NCBI GenBank assembly: GCA_004026145.2
Contig: CP034985.2
Span: forward strand, 10,777,424 to 10,841,423
Direction: 5' to 3'
Origin: Takifugu bimaculatus
Taxonomy: Eukaryota; Chordata; Actinopteri; Tetraodontiformes; Tetraodontidae
Length of the DNA: 64,000 nt
The notes under the pieces are model-generated. The model made no database searches. It saw only the letters and a list, made by a program, of their open reading frames with translations, and was not told where the DNA came from. Made by a program: the position numbers and the translations under genes. Below are positions 21,806 to 32,720 of this stretch, piece after piece (positions within the stretch are counted from its first letter, which is position 1; each line of letters opens with the position of its first letter).

Positions 21806-21814
21806 GTTGCATCA
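21806..21814 (+). promoter_or_regulatory. second C/EBP-ATF response element, inverted
   Basis: GTTGCATCA, the core of the amino-acid response element known from CHOP, in inverted orientation to 21744-21752 with a 53-bp gap. About 370 bp above the predicted chac1 transcription start. Confidence 0.6.
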
Positions 21815-22944
21815 TTTGTTACGACGCCTATGCGTATTCTGTTCGATCCAAATCACACAAACAACATTGCACTGTAAAAATTGTTCGTCGGTGTAAAAAA
21901 AATTAAAAAAAAAAGGGCTAAATAACACAACAGTTTGTCGTGAACCTCGATGTAAAGTATCAATGACAAGTCATATATGGCTGATAACCTACACCAGAGC
22001 AGGGGGAGAGGCCATCTAGTGCCATAGTTCCAACATCCAAAACAACGCTGTCATCCGGCCATCAATCCAGGCTCTTCAGCTTGCTGGAAAAATGGAGAGG
22101 TGACATTTGGGTGATAGTTTTGTTGTGTTGGGTATTGATGCGCAGGCTGGGTTGTTATTTACCAGCCCCGTTTTTTAACAGGTCAGCTGTTCCCTTTTGT
22201 CAACAAACACATGCGTTCTTTTACACTAAACAAACACAGGCAGGGTGGACGATTCCCACGGGCCCCAGTTGTGTGTGGACAACCTGACTGTCCAGGAGGA
22301 ATGTACGAAAACTCCCAGCATTCCTGCTGGATACCAGCCTGCTGTATCAACGGACTCATCTGTGCTCAATAGATTATCTATAAATAGATGGCATTATCTG
22401 CCATAGTAAGAGGCTGCACAACTTTAGGAATCCCAAGTATAATTCTGTTTTTGAGTGACTTTCCTCACTTCCTCCCATTATGCTCTGGCTTTTTCTTGAA
22501 CTTGCTGCGACAGTATCGGCAGGCGAGGCCAGGCTGACAGCACTAACTCGAATGTGATCCAAATTCCTATTTATTTAGTAATATCAAGCCACCTGGTCAG
22601 TTTTACTTTAATTTTTTTAAAGGAAATCATTCAAATGTTAATCGTAAATAGTTGTCTGAGTGGATCGGAATATTTGTGCTCATTTCTGCAGCACTCGCTG
22701 CAGGCGCCGCTCGTTTTTTTTTTTTGTCGTTGTTGTTTTGTTTTGAGTGTGATGTAAGCGCTCTTAGTAGGTCAGGTCAGCCTGAAACCGGGTTGCAGTG
22801 ACAGGGAAAGGGAGGAAAATAACAGGTAGGTAGTGTTCCGCTTTAATGTCCAGCATGTGGCCTTTGTACTGACACCCAGCGTTGGTTGTTGAGATGCCCT
22901 TAAGAGCGCAGTCATCAGCATCATTAGGAGTAAATCCACCTGTG

Positions 22945-22972
<28 letters not shown>
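22945..22972. repeat. (TG)n microsatellite
   Basis: A TG tract of about 28 bp with degenerate TG continuing to about 22990. Confidence 0.9.
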
Positions 22973-22975
<3 letters not shown>

Positions 22976-23104
22976 AGTGTGTATGTGTGCACAAATGCAT
23001 CCAGGGCGTGAGAGAGTTGCAGAAATTCAAAAATCCCATTTCAGAATCTGCTTCCTGTTGTCTCATTCATGACAGCGCTGTCAGGCGCCTCTCACAGTCA
23101 GGTG

Positions 23105-23105
<1 letters not shown>

Positions 23106-23150
<45 letters not shown>
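23106..23150. repeat. (TG)n microsatellite
   Basis: A pure TG tract of about 45 bp. Confidence 0.95.
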
Positions 23151-23154
<4 letters not shown>

Positions 23155-23470
23155 GCTCCTCGAAAGCCCAACGCCATCTGCTCGAGCCGGGGCGATGCGT
23201 GACAAAATCTCCTGGCGCTTTCTGCCTTTTTTTTGGGACCACGGAGGAAACAGGAAGTGATGTCACAGGGTCACAAACAGGATGCTGTGATCATAACACA
23301 ATGAGAAGGCTGCGGGGACCCAGAGGGCAGAGAGCGAAGCCCCGGCATCGCTGCTGCCTTCCAGCGTGAGGCAGGGTTTGTGTCTGCACAGAGGTGCACG
23401 AGTGACCATGGTGGGAAAGAACTCTTCAGCCCTCTCAGGCCCGGTCGGGTAACGGACCAAACCACGCGGG

Positions 23471-23509
23471 GGGAGGAGGAGGAGGAGGAGGAGGAGGAGG
23501 AGGAGGAGG
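23471..23509. repeat. (GGA)n purine tract
   Basis: About 13 GGA/GAG triplets with flanking G runs; all-purine on the plus strand, so able in principle to form a triplex or G-quadruplex. Confidence 0.9.
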
Positions 23510-24889
23510 GGAGTTAACTGATTCATTTTTCTGATAAAGTGAGTGTTTTTCTAGTCAGGCCGGAAAAACTCCTTTTACCAAACTTGTTTTGCCCTAAATG
23601 CATACGCGTCTCCATCAGAAGAGGATGCCCAGGTCACCGGGGTTAGCAGGATGTGAGTGGGGGGGGGGGGCACATCTCTCAGTCCAGCGTTGATTGCTGC
23701 TGATTGGGGCTGTTGAATATCTCAATTAAGTGGAGAGAGAAGAATGGAGGCGATCAACGGCAAAGATAACAACTTAGAAGCCACTTATGAGAAAATGCAG
23801 CTGAGCTCAACTGAAATTTCTGTGATTGGTGCATTTTGGATTTATTAAATCTGATATTTTACCTGTGCACATTTTTTTTTTTTTGAAAATCTAATCTCAA
23901 AGATCTAAATTTATATCTAATATTTGGGCATTTCCTATGCTTGGATTGTGTCGTTGTCCTTAATTAAAAGTACAACTACTTACAACACTCCAGTATTCCG
24001 AGCTCCAGTATTCCCAGTAAATGGGAATCATTGCGAAATGTACCTGGCTAAAATCAATTTTCAGCTAAAAGGAATTCTCAAAACCCCCAGAATTACCCAG
24101 TCTGACTCACCACTTTATCACTCTATTTCTCTTATTTACGTGGATTCAAACCAGATCAACTGGCCCCCATCTGGCCTCCCCTCCCTCCGGTGCCAGGCCC
24201 ACTCCTCCCATTTCTTTGCACGACTGTTCAGAACCAGTGAAATATTGCTGTTAACCCCGAAGGCCTGTAAGTGCTCTCGTGAGGTTTTTTTTCTCTGTGT
24301 TTTTGTGGTGGTGGTGGTGGGGGTGGGGGGGGGGGTCTACGCGCCGTGTGACACACAAGCATGACGAGAGGCCTGGCATATGCTGCTATTTTTATGGCAC
24401 TACAGACTCCCCCCCCCCCCCCAAACCCAGTGGCATCTGTTTGGTTGGCTGATTGTGTGTGTTATGAGAGCTGGGGTTGGGTGGGGGAGCGCTCCCCTTT
24501 GCCCCCCCAGTGCCTGGCTTTGTTTCGCCATTTCCAGCACGAGGGGGGTGGCGACTGTGGAAATGGATTTAAATTTCAAGCCAATTTGAGGGGGGCGGGC
24601 TATGGGTGGGGTGGGGGGGCAGAGGCGTTTCCAGGAATGACTCAACGTAAGAATGCCGCGCTGTTTTCTGACGTTACATAGGGTGTGTGAACGTAAAGGC
24701 ACAGCTGGATTTCATCCCCCTGAAGCCCCCCCCTCGCCCTTTACAATCGAACCCAGGTTGAAAATCTCCCTCCGAATAAAATGTGAGACTCTGACGGACG
24801 TTTACACTCCTTTTCATTATTAAAAGCCATTTTCAAACGTAGCTTTCAGCCTTTCCCCCCTGGTATTTACTGACCTCAAATTAAAAACA

Positions 24890-25969
24890 GTTGTCTGGGA
24901 AGTTTTATTCTTCAGAAGTTTGGTCCTTATAAATATGCATTATATACAAAATAATATTATAAAACATATAAAGAGCAGTGTGTCATACTTAAATTAAACT
25001 CTGGAAATAATCACTTTAAAAAATTACATTATTGGTTCTGAACTCTATTATAGGCAGGCAGTGGTGTGACAGTCTCTTCTCCTGGTTCGGAGTCTCTTTG
25101 ATTCTCTCAGTTACGTTGCATTAAAAATACTTTTTTTTTATGCAACTCTTTTCTTTCCCTTGGATCTCGCTGGCACGGCACTGGCTATCATGCCGTCGTG
25201 TTGTTTTTCCTTCCACAAGCCCACGTTGATTTTAAAAAGTGATCTTCCCAATTTAGTCCCGTAGTGCAAACGATCCAAAACAAAGAGGAGAGGGCAGGAA
25301 TTTGAACTCCTCTCTTTAAGGCTTCTCAGTGAATTTGGGCTGCATACAATCTTCTTCGATGCATGGAAAAGTCCACCCGGTGATTCTCACATTGATTGAC
25401 AGTTGAAGATTGGTTTGGGACATTCAGAACTCTCAGCACTGGCGAGGTCGGAGCGCCACGGCGGTTGAGCCCGGACCTGCGTCTTGCATAGCAGGGGAAG
25501 GTGGCAGGAGGGCGTGTGTGAAGGGTCATATCCTAGGCACCTTTGTGTTTTCTGTTTTCATCTGATTGGTTGGCTGCCAAAGTCATCATGATTATCGCTT
25601 AAGGCCAGGTCAGGTACGAGGGACGATCGATGATTAGCCTCCAGCACCGTCTTCTGTCCAGCACGGCCCGGGATTACAAATGTCACCAGTGTTCTTTACA
25701 CTTTACGACGCGTCACAAACGCAGAGGTCCTTCACTGTACAGGATTTTGCATACAAACACTCGGTGGGTCAACATAAAATTTCCTTTTTTCGTTGTTGTC
25801 CTTGCAGAGCAGAGGTCTCTGCCCTGTCCAGTTCTCAAGTGTTCCAGAGCAGCAGTGGACATCTTATAACAATCTCCGGTCTCTTCTCGGCATTTTGTAA
25901 ACAATCCAGAATGTGACATTCTGCCTCGATTGTGTCTGTTTTCCTCCGTCCAACCGTTTCCCTCACAGT
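24890..25969 (-). other. dll4: predicted dll4 3' UTR
   Basis: About 1.1 kb between the dll4 stop (25970-25972) and an AATAAA at 24904-24909 on the minus strand. It is AT-rich at its distal end. No coding content is seen. Confidence 0.45.
24904..24909 (-). terminator. candidate poly(A) signal of dll4
   Basis: AATAAA in the dll4 sense, the first clear hexamer noted after the stop codon. Confidence 0.4.
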
Positions 25970-26499
25970 TTATACCTGTCGAGGACAGAAGGGAGAGTGA
26001 GACGTTGCAGCAGAACTACCACTGGGGACTGTTTTAACAACACTTCAGAACCATAATAGGTCAGACGCTGTGGTGTTTGCTTATTTTCGTTGGATATGAG
26101 GATCTTAAAAATTCTTCCAAAAGCATAGCGCCTTCGAGACCTAGCTGAGCCAAACATGCGCGAGAAAATATTCGGATTCTCGGCCAAAATGGCCCGTGGT
26201 CAGGATAAAAAAAACAGGCGATGTCACTCATGGAGACCGTGGACTTCACCCCTTTATGTCCCCACTGCAACACAGCTCGTGCTACAGCCTCACGTGGTCG
26301 GCTGTCACGGATGTTGGTGCACTAGTGAGATATAGCTCACTTGGGAGGGCGTGATGTGTTTCACATTGAGGATCTGCATTTTTGGCTTACCTCGGTTGCT
26401 ATGACGCATTCCCTCCTTTCCTCCGCTATAACGAATACCGACTGGTACATGGAGTCTCTCGAGGAGCATATCGTTGATATCCTACACTCTGGCTTTTCA
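25970..26499 (-). CDS. dll4: dll4 exons 10-11: conserved tail and two-codon last exon
   Basis: Exon 10 (26391-26499) encodes EKPECRISTICSSRDSMYQS and ECVIATE, then splices at a strong GAG|GTAAGC donor. Exon 11 begins at 25975 after a pyrimidine-rich acceptor and contributes only GTA TAA, the final valine and the stop. Without the splice, translation would run 7 codons further (VSQKCRSSM then TGA) and lose the PDZ-binding end. Splitting the terminal valine is, from memory, also seen in other vertebrate delta genes. Confidence 0.88.
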
Positions 26500-29400
26500 C
26501 TGCAAACACAAATCATGGACAGCTTTAGAGCAAACTAGAAGCACATGGCAGCGTCAGGCATGCACATGTCCAGCAGCCCATGTGTAGCTCAGCATTTGTC
26601 AAATGTGTATATAAAACCATTCAACTCCATTTACACCGGATAGGTCCAAAAAATAAGGCATAGTCATAAGTGCCCAAGTGTGGGTCCTCTTACCTGTACA
26701 TTCGATTCAAGGGCATTTTGTCCTCTAAACATTTGTCATAAATTAGACTTTTATCCTCTTGCATCTTTTCGTCCTTGAACTCTTTTGATTTGGAGCTGTA
26801 AGGGTCCAAGTGGTAGTTTTTGTGGATAAAGTTCGATTTCTCCACGTCGCAGTCGACTTCGAGGCTGACTTTCTGGTTGGTGTTCTTCAGCTGGGACGCT
26901 GGGATCAGGTTGTCCCTCTGGACGCTGGACAGGTTGTTCATGGTCTCGGTTTCCGCCTGCTCTCTTTGGGCCTGCCTGTGGATGTGCCTCAGAGCCAAGC
27001 CCACCATGCACAGCAGCACCAGCAGCGCCACCAGCCCCACGGCCAGAGACACGGCCGCCCACTGGAAACCATCTTGAATTTCTCCCTTCGCCACGGGAGA
27101 CGTGACAGCAGCGAAGAATTCACAGCGAGGTCCGGTGAAGCCGACCTCGCAGGTGCAGGTTGCCGGAGGTTTGCCCGGACCTCCTCCGCCGACGCAGCGA
27201 CCCCCGTTAAGACAGGGCCGAACGGAGCACTCGTCCAGGATTTTGTCGCAGTTGCGTCCACCGTAGCCGGCGGGACAGACGCAGGTGTAGTCATTGATTC
27301 TGTCCTGGCAGGTGCCGCTGTTGAGGCAGGGGTTGCCGGCGCACTCGTTGATGTTGATTTCACATCGCTGGCCAGTGAATCCGGCACGACAGCTGCACAT
27401 CCGCATGCCACTGTGGATCACACACAGACCCCCTGCAGAAGAGGAGACAGATGTTAGCATAAACAGCAAAAACAATCCTCGGTTTTGCATAGTTCAACAA
27501 ATATGGCGAACTGCACAACCAAACAGACAGCAACATCAAAGCAATTCGTTTCCTGAGCAGAAAAAAAAGTAGTAAGCAGGCCAACAAACCCATAAAACAT
27601 TTCAGTCATCGCCATTAAATCCATCGAGTATCTGCAGCCTTGTGTATTGTTGTAATCTGGGGCCAACACAAAAGCCCTGCCTGTTTACCTGGGACAGAAA
27701 CCGAACCGTGTGGGATATTTGTCCTCTTTCATCAACAACTGCAGCGAGCCGTGGACGCATTTACAAGCTGCGACTACGAGCTGCCGAGTGTTTATACGCA
27801 GGACAATAGACACCGAGTTCCCACCAATTCCTGTTGTTTCTCACTGCTTCCAGTTGTAAGAATTCGAAAAGGGGGAAAAGGAGCGAGGGGAAGTTCAAGA
27901 AAGGGGGGTGGGAGGGGGTCAAAGAGGAGAGGAAGACTGTACCATTAGCACAGGGAAGCGACGTGCACTTGTCCACTCTCTTTTCACAGTTGAGTCCTGT
28001 GTAGCCGTGGGGACACTCGCACATGTAGCTGCGGCCATTGTCCTTTTCCCAGCACTCGCCGCCATGGAAACAGGGCGAGTCTGCACAGGTCAGCAGTCTG
28101 TGTTCACAGTGGGAGCCCTCGAAACCTTGGGGGCATGTGCACACGTAGCCGGTTTCAAGATTCTGGAGGGAAAAGACGGCAAGAGAGGACAAAGGTTATT
28201 TGGCGGATGGTCGACAGAGACGCGGCTAAATATTCCCGTTTCCAACTCACCGTGCATATGCCTCCGTTCCTACAGGGGTTGCTGTCACACTCCTGCATCT
28301 CCAGCTCACAGTTGACTCCCGTGAATCCGGGCAGGCACGTGCACGTGTAGCTGCCCTGCCCGGTGTTCATGCAGGTGGCGCCATTCACACAGGGGTGATG
28401 ATGTGTGCAGAAGTTGAGATCTGGGAAACAGGAGAGGCGACTCGCATTGAAAACGAGGAAACTATTTTGTAAAGCCTTCAACTTAATCCAAATTAGGGGG
28501 GGGTCGGGGGTTGTACCTTGGTCACATAACAGGCCTCCCCAGCCCTCCTGACAGTTACACTGCCCTGGCAGCTCGCAGGTACCGTGCTTACAGGCCGGAT
28601 ACTTTTTACACTCGTCGCAGAATGTGCCCTGCCAGCCTTCTCTGCATCTGCAGGAGGGAAACAGTTCGTGTTTAGTTTATGGATCCTGTGAATGCTATAA
28701 ATTTGTGGTTATTTCCATGAGCATCCTTTTCCAAAGGCATGCGTCTGGGAGTCTTTTTAACGTTCCGTGATCAGGCAGAAGCTTGAGCGAAGCCTTGCGG
28801 TTTAGTGTATCAGCCTAACAGGTTTAACCTCAATTTTGGTCTGATTCGGCTGTGATGGATTTGCATCTAAAATGAGGGCAAAATAGGATTCGGGGAGGAA
28901 TTTCTCACAGTGATGTGTGGGAATTATGCCCACTGGTGAGTAAACATGGGGCAACGGAGACACTTTATGGCACCAACGGCTCATATTTTTTAAAATACAC
29001 ATGCAGCAATATATGGAAGAAGATTATAGCTGCAAATTGACATCTAGTTTTGTATATATATTTGAAAAAGATTCTAACACTCACACACACTCTCCAGGTT
29101 TGGAGCAGTTTCCATTCCTCTCGCTGCAGCCTTCTAGACAGATTGCTAAAAAAAAAAAAGAAAGGGGGGAGAAACGAATATATTTTTAACATCCAGTTAT
29201 TACGTTTCACTCACCAAGGCCACAGAGATCTTTGTTTCTTACAGATCTAAACCTGTCCTCCACACCCCCAGCTGCCAGGGAGAATGGGAGGGGGAATTTA
29301 AAAAAAAATCGGTTGAGGGTTTTGTTTGTCCTTCTGTAAGTGCCCGGTCTTACATGACACTGATTTGAACGGGACAACCTTCCAGGCGGCGGCCGGTGAG

Positions 29401-32301
29401 CGGCCGGTTTAGTCCGGAACAGATGCTCGCTCTCAATAGCAGACAGCTGTCACTATTGTTGTTTGCGGTCTGCGCCACCATATTTGCAGCTGCCACTGCC
29501 GCGCGCCCAACAATGGCCAGGGACTCCGCGTCGCTGGCGCGTGGCGGATAATCGCGCCACGATTAACCTTGGCGCGTGCTGCCGGCACCCCACCGCTCGT
29601 GGATTAAGTTACCGGGCACGCGCTGCACGGTGCTTAATGAAGGTGCAGCAGGAAACGTGATATTTTTTCCTACTCAAACACGGCTCTAATTTGACCCGCC
29701 GACAGTAAAGTAACCTGAAATTCCAGGTACGCAAACACCTGTGGAGAGCTAAAATGGCATCTGTGTTTGATAGGTGAATATTTACGCTGTAAAACACCAC
29801 AGTGTGTCAAATTTGCCTCCACAAAACAGGGTGAAATTTCTGCAGAAGTTTCAATAAACTTTTAACGATTGACCCAATAACCTGCTTAACTACAAATACA
29901 TTGATTCGATAATGCCTCCTTTTCCACCATCACATTTTAGAATAAGACATCGGAAATGTTGTCTACGAGCGGCCTGGACCGTTTAAATTGAGGACACGGG
30001 GCCACTGGAAGCCAAACCGGAAATTATAGTGTCTGAAAGATGCCTAATCTATCTTTCTAGTGTATATTTTCCATAGTCAGAGATGATTGATGTGTCTGTA
30101 ATTGAAGCACGTGACCCCATCTGGTTAGAATTTGGCTCCACTGTTAAAATAGCACATGCCAATTTCTCCCTCAGCGCCCAGAGTGATATGGATGACAGAT
30201 AGGCTGTATCACATGCGGTCACATATCCAGCACATGGTAACTATTACTCTCCTGCTGCCTCTTTTCAAGTTGCTCTTTGATTAATCTCTTTGAAAAGGGC
30301 CCTTGGTACTGTGGAGCCCAATGCCACCGGGTCTTCTAATCGGTCTGGACAGAGGTACAGAAGTGCTGATCTCGTAGGTGATATCTTCACTGAGTTCCAC
30401 ACCAAAAATGCTAATGCTTGTTACACTCTTTGGCCGGTGACCTATGACCTTCTGGGCCCACATGCGTTCTTTTAATTGTAATTACACCAAGTTCAGTCTG
30501 CTCAAACGGCCCCGTGCGAACATCTGGCTCAGCCTCTGGATGACTCTACCAGAATGCAGATATGCGGGCGCGATAAACTTTAGGGTGTTCTTACGTTCTT
30601 CGCAGTATTTGCCCTTCCATCCCGGCAGGCAGGACAGCTGCCCATCCCAGTTGCAGGTGTAGTGGCCGAATCGGTCGTCCCTGGGCGTGCATTTTTTGGA
30701 GCAGCTCTCTCCGTAGTAGCTCTCGTTGCAGATGAAGCGGTAAGAATATCTGAGCTCTGTCTGTTTCACCGTCAGCGCGTCCTCAGCCCAGTCAGTTCCT
30801 ACCGCCAGCTGGCTCCGGATGGCAAATAAGCTTATCAGTAAATCTTGGTTGTTTGAGTCTGAAAGATGAAACAAAAAAAGTAGAAGGAGGAAGTCAGTGG
30901 GAATAAATTACAGGATAATTGTTCACCTTATTGCATGATTGCAGTTTTATAGCCACAAGTGGTAACTATTGAATAACTTTCATCATATCATAATGATGAA
31001 AGGCAAACTCTGGTTGTAATTTCTTTTTTTCCTCTTCTCTCTTTCCGTCAGCAAAAAAAAAAAAAAAAAAAAAATTCCCAGGGCACTCTCCTCTTCCAAA
31101 GGGCGGAACAGAGTAAGGTGTAAAATACAGGAAAATGTAGTCGGGGGGATTTGGCAGGCACCGCGTCTTCTCACCAAAGACCACAGCTCTTTCCCACGCC
31201 AAAAATAAACCAGAGGAAGTTCAATTGTATTGGGTATAAGAATGAAAAAGGTGTTCTGAAGTTCAGATCAAGAACAGAACAGGCGTGAAAATGAGTTAAA
31301 TTGTAAATGGGTTTTTAACACAGAAGGTGAGGTGAGGAGCCTTCTAGTGACTCATTTTGGATTATTGTAGTATTTTCTGAGCCAGCCTGGGTGTAAAACG
31401 GGGGCACTTGGAGAGCATCGTGACTTAAACGTACAGACAGAGCTCCCTCCTGTGGTAAAAAAATGGCTGCACTTACCTACAGGTAGATTTCCATAAGGTG
31501 AATGCCAGGCCTCAATTATTAATGAAAATGACCCCTGGGGAGAAAACACACTCAGTTAATTGAGATCCCACTTTGCACACAGCTCCCCACTAAAGCGCAT
31601 TACAGTGGTTGTGCTCTCGTTTGTTTTGAGGTCGGCTGTTTCACCAGTTTAGAGGACATGTGTGCGTTAGATTCTTCTCGATTTTGAAGTGAGCGTCGTA
31701 GTGAAGCCTGTTTGTCAACACTGTTACCTAATAATATGGATTAGACGCGCTGGCCAGTACGGGTGCGCTCACGAAAGTACTGTGGCGTCATAATAACGCT
31801 CACTGGAATAAAAGAACTCCAGTGTGCGCGCCGGTGCGCGATCTTACCGGCCATCCGAAGTTGAAAGGTATCTGGATGGGTGAAGCGCCGCTGTCCTTGG
31901 CGCTGAACGAGTTCGTCCCCAGCACTGCTGTCATTGTACTCCCAAAGATGCAGTCACCTGGCGAGACCACCGCCTGATAGTTCTTCAAGCAGATCCTGAA
32001 ATAAGTCCTGCAGTGGGGTTTGCACGCGTTTCCGTTTGCCAGCAAACCTTTGTGATTTTTAAATTCGTTCAGACTGAGCTCAAAAACGCCGGATCCAAAC
32101 ACCTAGAAGAGAAGGAAAGACGATTTAGGACCGGCGCGGTTATGCACAGCTAATGGTTTTTTCTGCTTTTATATTCTAAAAAGAAAGACGTAGCTCTCCG
32201 TGTTGGCGCTGAGACCACAGGGGGAGATGTCTTATCCTCCTCCATACCTGTGATATCAACGTGGTGCTGAACGCGATGGTAAAGGTGAACCAAGCTGCCA
32301 T
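25970..32301 (-). CDS. dll4: Delta-like 4 Notch ligand (complete, 11 exons)
   Basis: A type I membrane ligand that activates Notch on adjacent cells and controls arterial identity and tip-cell choice in blood vessels. Exons on the minus strand: 32248-32301, 31848-32102, 31477-31534, 30595-30858, 29085-29145, 28517-28647, 28251-28420, 27943-28162, 26694-27432, 26391-26499 and 25970-25975. All have GT-AG borders and matching phases, giving 2,067 nt and 688 residues. Order: signal peptide in residues 1 to about 22, MNNL domain to about 120, DSL domain about 160-209, eight EGF-like repeats to about 510, transmembrane helix about 529-552, then a tail of about 136 residues. The tail contains DNLIPASQLKNTNQK and ends in the PDZ-binding motif ATEV. 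That NLIP-type tail block and the total length (close to human DLL4 as remembered) favour DLL4 over DLL1. The first ATG is preceded by a predicted 5' UTR with one short upstream ORF. Confidence 0.97.
25976..26390 (-). other. dll4 intron 10
   Basis: A 415-bp intron separating the codon for the last E from the final valine. Pyrimidine-rich acceptor; no other element is seen. Confidence 0.75.
26694..29145 (-). CDS. dll4: dll4 exons 5-9: EGF repeats, transmembrane helix and cytoplasmic start
   Basis: Exons 5 to 8 (29085-29145, 28517-28647, 28251-28420, 27943-28162) encode six-cysteine EGF-like repeats. These include calcium-binding types (DLNFCTHHHPC, MQECDSNPC) and TCADSPCFHGGEC. Exon 9 (26694-27432, 739 nt) holds the last repeats (NECAGNPC, DECSVRPC) and the transmembrane stretch WAAVSLAVGLVALLVLLCMV. 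The cytoplasmic part follows, with lysines suitable for Mind-bomb ubiquitylation. The exon ends in phase 2 within a codon completed by exon 10. Confidence 0.93.
27433..27942 (-). other. dll4 intron 8
   Basis: A 510-bp intron. The open frame that seems to start exon 9 with a methionine at 27490 is intron read-through; the real acceptor is CTTCTGCAG ending at 27433. Confidence 0.75.
28648..29084 (-). other. dll4 intron 5
   Basis: A 437-bp AT-rich intron with a perfect GTGAGT donor. Nothing else is recognised. Confidence 0.7.
29146..30594 (-). other. dll4 intron 4
   Basis: A 1.45-kb intron, the longest of dll4. It has a GC-rich block with GGCGCG/CGCGCC motifs near 29380-29640. No exon or recognised repeat. 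Confidence 0.7.
30595..32301 (-). CDS. dll4: dll4 exons 1-4: signal peptide, MNNL and DSL domains
   Basis: Exon 1 (32248-32301) encodes only 18 residues, a hydrophobic signal peptide beginning MAAWFTFTIAF. Exon 2 (31848-32102) begins VFGSGVFELSLNEF and has the C2-like MNNL fold with CKPHCRTYFRICLK. Exon 3 (31477-31534) has SFSLIIEAWHSP. Exon 4 (30595-30858) finishes the MNNL domain and encodes the DSL domain, with the receptor-contact block RYSYRFICNESYYGESC, then FGHYTCNWDG and CLPGWKGKYC. The paired cysteines of the DSL domain are all present. Confidence 0.93.
30859..31476 (-). promoter_or_regulatory. dll4 intron 3 with candidate arterial enhancer motifs
   Basis: A 618-bp intron. Within 31191-31233 lie an RBPJ site (CGTGGGAA on the minus strand, 31191-31198), an ETS-type AGAGGAAGT (31212-31220) and a SOX-type ATTGT (31224-31228). 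A second TGGGAA core lies at 31075-31080 and a CGGAA ETS core at 31104-31108. In mammals the third intron of Dll4 holds an arterial enhancer bound by ETS, RBPJ and SOXF proteins. A 22-A run lies at 31053-31074. Confidence 0.45.
31535..31847 (-). other. dll4 intron 2
   Basis: A 313-bp intron with good splice signals. No other element is seen. Confidence 0.75.
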
Positions 32302-32688
32302 CCTTGTCGCTTCTCCAGGGCAGCCGCGTCACCAGCCGAACAAAACCTCCCTACTCCAAAATAAATAAACCAAGGGGGAAAAAACAAAAACAAAAAACAA
32401 TCAAAAAAAGGCGTATAAATCCTTCTTTTCACTCCAAGGGAGCTCTCAAGTAGCTCCTTGTGTGGCGTGCGTCAAAACCGTTTCCAATTTCCAAGTTATC
32501 CAAAGGTGAGGGAAGACCAATATCCACAGCCTCGCTTCCTTTCTTTCAACAGGCGTCCTTTCCTTGCATGGTACTATACTCCACAATTGTCTCCCCGTTA
32601 TGTGCGCGCAGCTCGAAACTTGTTTTGGTGCTGAACTGGGTGCGTCAGTGCGCCACGGATGTTCTCCACTCGTCTTATTACTCCTGAA
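32302..32688 (-). other. dll4: predicted dll4 5' UTR
   Basis: About 390 nt from the predicted start below the TATA box to the ATG at 32299-32301. It has one upstream ATG (32566-32568) opening a 7-codon ORF, and an A/C-rich stretch near 32370-32410. An in-leader intron cannot be excluded. Confidence 0.45.
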
Positions 32689-32713
32689 TGAACCTCAGCC
32701 TGCCTCCTCCCAG

Positions 32714-32720
32714 ATATATA
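32714..32720 (-). promoter_or_regulatory. TATA box of dll4
   Basis: TATATAT in the dll4 sense, about 415 bp above the start codon, at the top of a GC-richer leader. Confidence 0.4.

Larger units (their letters stand above)
21815..24890. other. intergenic region between chac1 promoter and dll4 3' end
   Basis: About 3 kb with no recognised gene. It contains two TG microsatellites, a (GGA)n purine tract, G/C homopolymers at 23659-23670, 24325-24335 and 24409-24422, and ordinary sequence between them. Confidence 0.7.

Noticed and set aside
26810..27457. 215-codon open frame on the plus strand
   Set aside because: It is antisense to dll4 exon 9, where EGF repeats and conserved cytoplasmic residues are read on the minus strand.
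27433..27490. Methionine start for the long dll4 exon 9 frame
   Set aside because: This is intron sequence in frame; a CTTCTGCAG acceptor and the phase of the preceding EGF exon place the exon start at 27432.
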